Shown here piece after piece: positions 1-5,340 of a DNA stretch of 13,282 nt. Position 1 is the stretch's first letter; each line of letters opens with the position of its first letter. The notes under the pieces were generated by a model. The model did not search any database and was not told the origin of the DNA. It saw only the letters and a program-made list of their open reading frames with translations. This DNA comes from CAZMSQ01 sp964569025 (GTDB taxonomy: Bacteria; Bacteroidota; Bacteroidia; Chitinophagales; Saprospiraceae), in contig CAZMSQ010000051.1 in NCBI GenBank assembly GCA_964569025.1, positions 1 through 13,282 on the forward strand, read 5' to 3'. Position numbers and translations under genes: made by a program.

Positions 1-162
1 GCTCTGTTTGTTGTGAATGGTATGCCCATTACCAATAGGCTCTTTAGCACGGGTGACGGATTGAATGGGACTACAACCATTGACTTTGGGAATGCTGCCC
101 AATTGGTAAACCCGGATGATATTGAGTCAATTTCTGTCTTGAAGGGCCCTGGTCTGCCTTGA
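1..162 (+). pseudogene. SusC/RagA-type TonB-dependent receptor, plug-domain fragment
   Basis: Frame 1 is open from the window edge and ends at TGA 160-162, giving 53 residues. It starts ALFVVNGMPITN and ends NPDDIESISVLKGPG followed by LP and the stop. The core VNPDDIESISVLKGP is the hallmark of the plug domain of SusC/RagA outer-membrane receptors, which import glycans, peptides or other large nutrients in partnership with a SusD-like lipoprotein. In intact family members this motif continues into an alanine-rich stretch with LYG and then hundreds of residues of plug and beta-barrel; none of that follows here. The reading ends exactly where a universal stress protein begins in another frame, sharing the bases around 146-154. 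The 5' part lies outside the window. Family assignment is firm; whether the truncation is real or an assembly join cannot be told from the sequence. Confidence 0.8.
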
Positions 163-1012
163 TCTTTCAGGCATGGACCGTTCCCTGATTCGATATGCAA
201 CCCATTTGCAGACCATCATCCCGTCGGTACAGGAAGTTATCTTCCTGCATAACATCAAGTTTGAGTATCCGCTTGAAGCCGAGGAAGTCACAGAGCGGCT
301 TGACCGACCACTGGACGAGGTTGTGAGGGAAGATCTTGAAGAAAAAATAAGCCAGCTCTACACCAGAGCTCCAACAATTAAAGCTCTGGACATTGAAGTA
401 ACCACAGGAAAATCAACGCCCAATCTGCTCGCTGATTACTGCCGTGACAATGAAATCGATCTGGTGGTCTGCGGGAAAAAACGCAACTACCGGGGTAGTG
501 GAAGTACCATGGAACGCCTTCTGAGAATACCTCGTTTCAAGGCCTCAATGCTGATGGTTCCGGAAACACCTCCCTGACCCATTCACCACATTCTCGTACC
601 TGTTGATTTCTCCTCGCATTCCAAAGAAGCACTCAGGCTGGCACTGCATATTGAGAAAGAAACGGGAGGCGATGTAGAGTGCCAGCATATTTTTGATATC
701 CCGACTCACTACTTCCCGTATATCCCGGTTGGAAAAGTTCGGGAATCGATGCAGAAAGATGCCATGAAGGATTGGGAAAAGTTTCGAAAGAATCTGGGGG
801 ACGAAATCTCAGCCACACCGGATTGTGCCTTTTCATTTACCAAAAACCGGTCAACTGCCGAAACTGTCTACGAATTGGCTCTCAGTAAGGGGATCAATCT
901 TATTATCATCGGCTCCAGAGGGCGGGGAGGCATTCCGGCCACCCTGTTTGGCAGCGTAGCCCTGCAACTGTTCAAGTTTGATTTTCACATCCCGCTTCTG
1001 ATTGTCAGGTGA
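146..1012 (+). pseudogene. Tandem two-domain universal stress protein, 5'-truncated and split by an in-frame TGA
   Basis: The frame opens at 143 after a stop at 140-142 and reads ALVCLDLSGMDRSLIRYA, the typical first strand and helix of a UspA domain, so only a few N-terminal residues are missing. The ATG at 173 is internal to this motif and not a convincing real start. Domain 1 runs to 574 and ends LMVPETPP. A TGA at 575-577 follows, and the very same frame continues PIHHILVPVDFSSHSKEALR, the start of a second Usp domain, ending at TGA 1010-1012. Domain 2 keeps the nucleotide-binding pattern G-2x-G-9x-G-S in GSRGRGGIPATLFGS. Domain 1 lacks the exact pattern. Tandem Usp proteins of about 280 residues are common in this group; they are cytoplasmic and linked to stress and energy status. 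The TGA could be a C-to-T change of CGA, a sequencing error, or a true split. No start codon stands near the beginning of domain 2 (first ATG 749), which favours a broken gene. Confidence 0.8.
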
Positions 1013-1075
1013 AGGACCGGTGGGAAGGCCGGAATTAAGATACTATGGTTCATTTCATGTGTCACTATCCCCACA

Positions 1076-2725
1076 TCACCCTTCGAGATCCTCTTCAAGT
1101 TTCATTTGTCTGACCTTGAGCACATTCAAAGCATTCTTACTGACATTGTCTACTTGTTTTGCTGTAAAAATGGCGGTTTCGTCATAAAACAGGAAAATAA
1201 CGGGGGCCTCGTCAACCAAAATTCGGTCCATTTGGTGATAGAGATTGTAGCGCAATGAATCATTTACCTCGCCGAGGGCCAGTTCGTAGAGTCGGTCGAA
1301 TTCAGCATTCTGAAACCTGGTGTAATTCGGAGGAGCCGGATTGCCTCCATAGAAAACCGTCAGGAAGCTTTCTGCATCGGGATAGTCAGCAATCCAGGAC
1401 GCTCTGAAAAATGGAGTCTGACCAGTACTCATCATCTGTCGCAGAGTTGCCGATTCTGTCATTTCAATACGAACGGTAAACCCGAGATCTTCCCATTGGC
1501 GGGTGATGAATGTGCAGAGGTCGAGATAGTCCTTGGTGGTATTGAGCACAAGTTCCGGCAATCCTTCGCCGGCAGGATAGCCTGCCTCCGCTAATAGCCG
1601 CTGGGCCAGCTCCGGACGATACCCGTATCCGGCCACTTTGTCGGGTTTGAATGATGGCAATCCGCGCGGCACAAATCCTGCATTAGCAGCCACTCCGACC
1701 GTATTGCGGAGGGTCTTCAGCATCAACTGGCGGTCGATTCCCCAATTCATGGCCTGGCGCACTCTTTTATCCCGAAAGGGCGAGTCTTCTGGCAGCGACT
1801 GAAGATTGAAACCGAGATACTCCGTATTGAGAAACGGAGCTTTCACCAATGCCAGCTTGTCTGCATGGTGCGGCTGTAACTGCCCGTCGGGCGTCAGCAA
1901 ATCATCGACATATGAAGACTCGAGGCCTGTAATGATGTCTACCTTCCCTTGCAGAAGCTGGAGGTATGCCGTCTTCCGGTCATTCATAAAACTCACCAGC
2001 ACCCCGTCGAGCCAGGGAAGTGGCTCTCCCTCTGCGGAAGTTTCAAAATAATGATCATTGCGAATAAGAGCCAGTGCCTCTCCCTCCAGCCAGTTACGAT
2101 ACTTAAAAGGGCCGGTCCCAACCGGATGGGTGCGAAAGTCAAATCCGTACCTGTCGACAGCTTCTTGAGGGACAATGTAACAATAGGGCATCGTCAGAAT
2201 CCCCATCATGGGCAGAAAAGGCTGTCGGAGTCTGAGCACAAAGGTACTGTCATCGGGGGCTGAAAATGGCGACTGGTCTGCCACTTTGCCCCGAAAAATC
2301 CAACTCCCCGGCGAGTGGACCGATTCATCGAGAATCCTGCTGAAGCTGTACACCACATCCCGGGCCGTTACGGCCCTGCCCGTTCCTCCCGGAAATGCCG
2401 GATCGTCATGAAAATAGACGTCCGGACGAAGGTGGAACGTATAGGTCAGCCCGCTGTCTGAAATGGCCCAGCTTTTTGCAAGGCAGGGTTTGACTTCAAG
2501 CTGGTCGTTGAGCTGTACCAATCCACTGTACAGATGTCCGACCGCCCAGATATTGCTTTGACTGCGTGCAAAGGCGGGGTCCAGAGAGGTAACAGCATTG
2601 GGCTGATTGTAGCGAAGAATACGGGTAAACGCAGTGTCACCAGCCTTCTGCCTGCAGGCTGGCGACACTGCGATGATTGCAATCCAGATAAACGAATGGC
2701 AGACAAATCGTATGACCCGCTTCAT
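1076..2725 (-). CDS. Peptide/oligopeptide-type ABC transporter substrate-binding protein (SBP_bac_5 family)
   Basis: This 549-residue protein has the normal length for DppA/OppA-type solute receptors, which capture peptides or similar solutes outside the inner membrane and deliver them to an ABC permease. The N-terminus (MKRVIRF, hydrophobic residues 11-23, then SPAC with Cys24) looks like a lipoprotein signal, though the -3 position is Ser rather than Leu or Val. Family features are the segment AKSWAISDSGLTYTFHLRPD near residue 85, followed by TARDVVYSFSRILD, then a GTGPFKY motif and a second lobe with RQAMNWGIDR. No permease or ATPase genes lie beside it in the window, so the transporter partners must be elsewhere and the substrate is not known. 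The ATG is 6 bp after the stop of the CDGSH gene, which indicates co-transcription. The gene converges with the broken Usp gene, leaving 63 bp in which I see no clear terminator. Confidence 0.9.
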   Translation of the reverse strand: MKRVIRFVCHSFIWIAIIAVSPACRQKAGDTAFTRILRYNQPNAVTSLDPAFARSQSNIWAVGHLYSGLVQLNDQLEVKPCLAKSWAISDSGLTYTFHLRPDVYFHDDPAFPGGTGRAVTARDVVYSFSRILDESVHSPGSWIFRGKVADQSPFSAPDDSTFVLRLRQPFLPMMGILTMPYCYIVPQEAVDRYGFDFRTHPVGTGPFKYRNWLEGEALALIRNDHYFETSAEGEPLPWLDGVLVSFMNDRKTAYLQLLQGKVDIITGLESSYVDDLLTPDGQLQPHHADKLALVKAPFLNTEYLGFNLQSLPEDSPFRDKRVRQAMNWGIDRQLMLKTLRNTVGVAANAGFVPRGLPSFKPDKVAGYGYRPELAQRLLAEAGYPAGEGLPELVLNTTKDYLDLCTFITRQWEDLGFTVRIEMTESATLRQMMSTGQTPFFRASWIADYPDAESFLTVFYGGNPAPPNYTRFQNAEFDRLYELALGEVNDSLRYNLYHQMDRILVDEAPVIFLFYDETAIFTAKQVDNVSKNALNVLKVRQMKLEEDLEG

Positions 2726-2731
2726 CCGGAG

Positions 2732-2953
2732 TTACCCTTCGAACCCGATCTTCCGATGGGCTCCGTCGCAGTACGGCTTCGTAGTTGATGCCCCACACCT
2801 GCAGAAGGCTGCTGAGCGCTTGCGAATTTCGGTGGTTCCGTCAGGCTTTATGACTGACAAATCACCATGTACCACGAGGGGTCCGTTTTTCAGGACCTCC
2901 ACTTTCTGAAGTTCTTCTGAGGGTGCACCCTCATGTGTGTCTTGTGCTGACAT
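2732..2953 (-). CDS. CDGSH iron-sulfur domain protein
   Basis: The small protein carries the CDGSH-type cluster ligand pattern near its C-terminus: CRCGASTTKPYCDGAH, that is C-x-C-x2-(S/T)-x3-P-x-C-D-G-A-H. Three cysteines and one histidine are expected to hold a 2Fe-2S cluster. The upstream part (VEVLKNGPLVVHGDLSV, then GTTEIRKRSAAFCRCG) also fits the bacterial single-domain form. These proteins are usually assigned to electron transfer or redox sensing, and no substrate is known. I chose ATG 2951-2953 (73 residues, starting MSAQDT) because family members normally begin about 15 residues before the VLKNGP strand. An in-frame ATG at 3002-3004 would add 17 residues (MQAEGTPVICSS) that do not look like family sequence. 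Neither start has a Shine-Dalgarno. The gene sits between an SDR gene and a substrate-binding protein, with only 6 bp to the latter. Confidence 0.88.
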   Translation of the reverse strand: MSAQDTHEGAPSEELQKVEVLKNGPLVVHGDLSVIKPDGTTEIRKRSAAFCRCGASTTKPYCDGAHRKIGFEG

Positions 2954-3047
2954 ATAAATTGATTTTATGGATGAACAAATAACAGGCGTACCTTCTGCCT
3001 GCATACGTTCGAATCGATAATCTGAAACATTTCATCGGGGCGGGAGT

Positions 3048-3923
3048 TCAAGATCCCTGTGGATTGTCATTTGATTTCGTTGGGCTTCTGCGAGGGGGAG
3101 CGAAGATACGGCGGGCGCTTTGAATCCAGCTGTGAACTGCCCGTCTTGAGAATGACGAAATACCTGCCTGTGGATGAGGGGCTGTTGGCTGGGCAAGGGT
3201 GGCCGTCATCCCGCCATCGATGGTCAGAGTTTGCCCTGTCATATAGGCAGCCTCATCGGAGGCGAGGAATCGGATAACCCCTGCTACTTCCTGCGGTTTA
3301 CCCCTTCTTCCCATCGGAACCCGCCAGTCTTGCCCGGGTGGCTGGTCGGTGATGGGGATGCTTCCCGGAGCCACGCAATTCACCCGAATCCCAATCGGGC
3401 CACCATCAACAGCCATCTGGCGGGTCAGGCTTTCTATAGCGGCCTTCGCAGCTGAATAGACGGCATACTCCGGCCAAGCCACCCGGGCATGTACGGAGCT
3501 GACATTGATAATGACTCCCCCTCCGCGGTTTCTCATCACAGGGAATGCATATTTTGACATGAGAAAAACCGACTTGACCATGGTGTCCATGCCGCGATCC
3601 CAATCTTCTTCAGACAGTGTCTCAACTGACCCACGAGCACTCCAGTAGGCATTATTCACCAGAATATCTGGTCCGCCATGCGTTTTGCGCAGATTTTCAA
3701 ACAAATTGGCGATATCTGCGTGTCTGCTTACATCTGTATGGATGAATCTGGCCGCTCCGCCACGCCTGCAAATTTCTTCAGCCACTTGTGTTCCTTGCTC
3801 TGGCAGTATATCAGCAATAATCACCTCCGCCCCCTCCCGAGCAAGGCACTCGGCTGTTTGTTTGCCTATACCTTTGGCTCCGCCTGTTACAATAGCGATT
3901 TTTCCGGATAGTATCACTTCCAA
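3048..3923 (-). CDS. Short-chain dehydrogenase/reductase (classical SDR)
   Basis: This 291-residue protein has a Rossmann fold with the cofactor loop TGGAKGIG at residues 13-20, Asp38 after the second strand (suggesting NAD(H) preference), NNA at 90-92, Ser143, and the catalytic YSAAK with Tyr156 and Lys160. The family oxidises or reduces alcohols and ketones; the substrate cannot be inferred. The position of the catalytic Asn of the N-S-Y-K tetrad (seven residues after the W of EEDW) is Met115. The normal SDR end (TIDGGMTA, about residue 244) is followed by an extra tail of roughly 45 residues rich in Pro, Ser and Arg. The start is TTG at 3921-3923; a GTG two codons later is an alternative. 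An in-frame TGA lies eight codons upstream of the TTG, so the gene does not extend into the N gap. It reads in the same direction as the CDGSH and SBP genes and may head their operon. Confidence 0.88.
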   Translation of the reverse strand: MEVILSGKIAIVTGGAKGIGKQTAECLAREGAEVIIADILPEQGTQVAEEICRRGGAARFIHTDVSRHADIANLFENLRKTHGGPDILVNNAYWSARGSVETLSEEDWDRGMDTMVKSVFLMSKYAFPVMRNRGGGVIINVSSVHARVAWPEYAVYSAAKAAIESLTRQMAVDGGPIGIRVNCVAPGSIPITDQPPGQDWRVPMGRRGKPQEVAGVIRFLASDEAAYMTGQTLTIDGGMTATLAQPTAPHPQAGISSFSRRAVHSWIQSARRIFAPPRRSPTKSNDNPQGS

Positions 3924-3957
3924 TTGATTTTTCTGGTGTCTGACTCAGTGTTTCTGA

Positions 3958-4057
3958 NNNNNNNNNNNNNNNNNNNNNNNNNNNNNNNNNNNNNNNNNNN
4001 NNNNNNNNNNNNNNNNNNNNNNNNNNNNNNNNNNNNNNNNNNNNNNNNNNNNNNNNN
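3958..4057. other. Assembly gap (100 N)
   Basis: Exactly 100 undetermined bases lie between the SDR start and the leader of the polymerase operon. A run of 100 is the usual placeholder for a gap of unknown size, so real DNA of any length, including a whole regulatory gene, may be missing. The genes on the two sides should not be assumed to be true neighbours. Confidence 0.97.
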
Positions 4058-4117
4058 TCAAAACAAATATACACATTCTGTTTGGTTTTTAAGGAACTTT
4101 TTGTGTTATTTGCACAT

Positions 4118-4135
4118 CGTATTTGTTTGAATACG
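4118..4135. promoter_or_regulatory. Inverted repeat, candidate operator of the polymerase operon
   Basis: The sequence CGTATT-TGTTTG-AATACG is a perfect 6-bp inverted repeat with a 6-bp spacer, 52 bp before the dinB-like ATG. Its size and place fit an operator for a dimeric repressor such as a LexA-like protein controlling a damage-inducible operon. The bases do not match the E. coli or Bacillus LexA boxes, and only one copy is present in the window, so the role is an inference. Confidence 0.3.
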
Positions 4136-4187
4136 TCTAAAGGATACCCCGGGTCCCGATTTCAGAATTTGGTTCATCACATTTACC

Positions 4188-5330
4188 ATGTTCAATCGGG
4201 CTATATTACATCTTGACTTAGATGCATTTTTCGCGTCAGTGGAATGTCTTCAGAACAGCACCCTGCGTGGCCGTCCGCTCATTGTTGGAGGCGGGCATCA
4301 GCGCGGGGTGGTGATGTCGTGCAGTTATGAGGCGCGGCGCTTCGGGGTTCGTTCTGCCATGCCGATGCGGGTGGCGAAGCGGCTGTGTCCGGATGCGGTT
4401 GTGCTGCGCGGCGACATGGAGGCATACAGCCGGTATTCACGGCTGGTAACAGAGGTGATTGCGGATCAGTCGCCGGGGTTTGAGAAAGCGAGCATTGACG
4501 AGTTTTACATTGACCTGTCGGGTATGGACCGGTATGTGGGGTGTTGGCATTGGTCGCAGGAGCTGCGCCAGCGGGTGATGCGGGAATCGGGTTTACCTAT
4601 TTCTGCGGCTTTATCGGTCAACAAGCTGGTATCAAAGGTGGGCACGGGCGAGGCCAAGCCCAATGGGGTGCGGCTCATTGAGATGGGTGCGGAGCGGGGG
4701 TTTCTGGCGCCTCTGCAGGTGGGGAAGCTCCCGTCGGTGGGGCAGGTCACGGAGCAGCGTCTTCACCATATGGGGGTGCAGCATGTACACACACTGGCGG
4801 CGATTCCGCCGGCTCTGTTGCAGCGGGAGTTTGGCAAGCGCGGCCCTGAGCTGTGGCGCAAGGCCAACGCCATTGACGACAGCCCAGTAGTGCCATACCG
4901 CGAGCAGAAGGCCATCTCCACAGAGCACACCCTGGAGGTTGACACCACGGATGTGCGCCAGCTGCGGGAATTGCTGACTGGCATGACCTTGAAGCTGAGC
5001 TACGAGCTGCGCCAGCAGCAGTGGCTGACGGGCTGTGTGACGGTCAAGGTGCGGTATGCCGACTTCAGCACCTACACCAAACAGCGCCACATTCCCTACA
5101 CGGCCACTGACCGCCAGTTGCTGGAGCACGCCTCCGGGTTGCTGGAGCAGCTGTATCAGCGGCGGCAGCTGGTCAGGCTGGTCGGCCTGCGCTACAGCCA
5201 TCTGGTCAACGGTCGCCAGCAGATGAGCCTCTTCGAAGACAGCAGCCGGGAAGCCAACCTGCTGGCTGCCATGGACCGCATCCGCACCCGCTTTGGCCCC
5301 GATGCTCTCACCCTTGCCTCCACCCTCTAA
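4188..5330 (+). CDS. dinB: Y-family DNA polymerase, DinB/Pol IV type
   Basis: This 380-residue protein is a translesion DNA polymerase. The N-terminus LHLDLDAFFASVE gives the metal-binding Asp10 (E. coli Pol IV Asp8) and the likely steric-gate Phe15. The second catalytic motif is SIDEFYIDL with Asp104 and Glu105; the Ala that usually follows DE is Phe here. NKLVSKVGTGEAKPNGV and LPSVGQVTEQRL (helix-hairpin-helix thumb region) follow, then a little-finger domain from about residue 240. Near the C-terminus QMSLF (345-349) matches the beta-clamp binding consensus. The catalytic residues are intact, unlike ImuB proteins, so it should be active. The stop is 10 bp before the dnaE-like ATG, so the two are surely co-transcribed. 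The start is the first ATG; the upstream bases have no Shine-Dalgarno. The first part of the gene is rich in G on this strand, the last part rich in C. The symbol denotes family, not proven orthology. Confidence 0.92.
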   Translation: MFNRAILHLDLDAFFASVECLQNSTLRGRPLIVGGGHQRGVVMSCSYEARRFGVRSAMPMRVAKRLCPDAVVLRGDMEAYSRYSRLVTEVIADQSPGFEKASIDEFYIDLSGMDRYVGCWHWSQELRQRVMRESGLPISAALSVNKLVSKVGTGEAKPNGVRLIEMGAERGFLAPLQVGKLPSVGQVTEQRLHHMGVQHVHTLAAIPPALLQREFGKRGPELWRKANAIDDSPVVPYREQKAISTEHTLEVDTTDVRQLRELLTGMTLKLSYELRQQQWLTGCVTVKVRYADFSTYTKQRHIPYTATDRQLLEHASGLLEQLYQRRQLVRLVGLRYSHLVNGRQQMSLFEDSSREANLLAAMDRIRTRFGPDALTLASTL

Positions 5331-5340
5331 CTCCCGCACC

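Noticed and set aside
575..577. TGA read as selenocysteine or as a recoded codon
   Set aside because: No SECIS-like hairpin is apparent just after it, no redox site is expected in a Usp linker, and TGA is used as a normal stop by other genes here.
1013..1075. Terminator between the converging Usp and SBP genes
   Set aside because: No stem of useful length followed by a T run is visible on either strand.
2642..3004. Shared 13-base string TGCAGGCAGAAGG at the start of the SBP gene and ahead of the CDGSH gene
   Set aside because: One 13-base match is expected by chance in a window of this size, and the flanks differ.
4081..4112. Promoter for dinB from TTTG (4081) and TTATTTG (4106)
   Set aside because: The second element lacks a proper TAnnTTTG match, so the evidence is too weak to annotate.
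5293..5340. Upstream TTG start for the DnaE-like protein
   Set aside because: The extra residues (MAPMLSPLPPPSNSRT) overlap the dinB end and do not resemble a DnaE N-terminus; ATG 5341 fits the family start.
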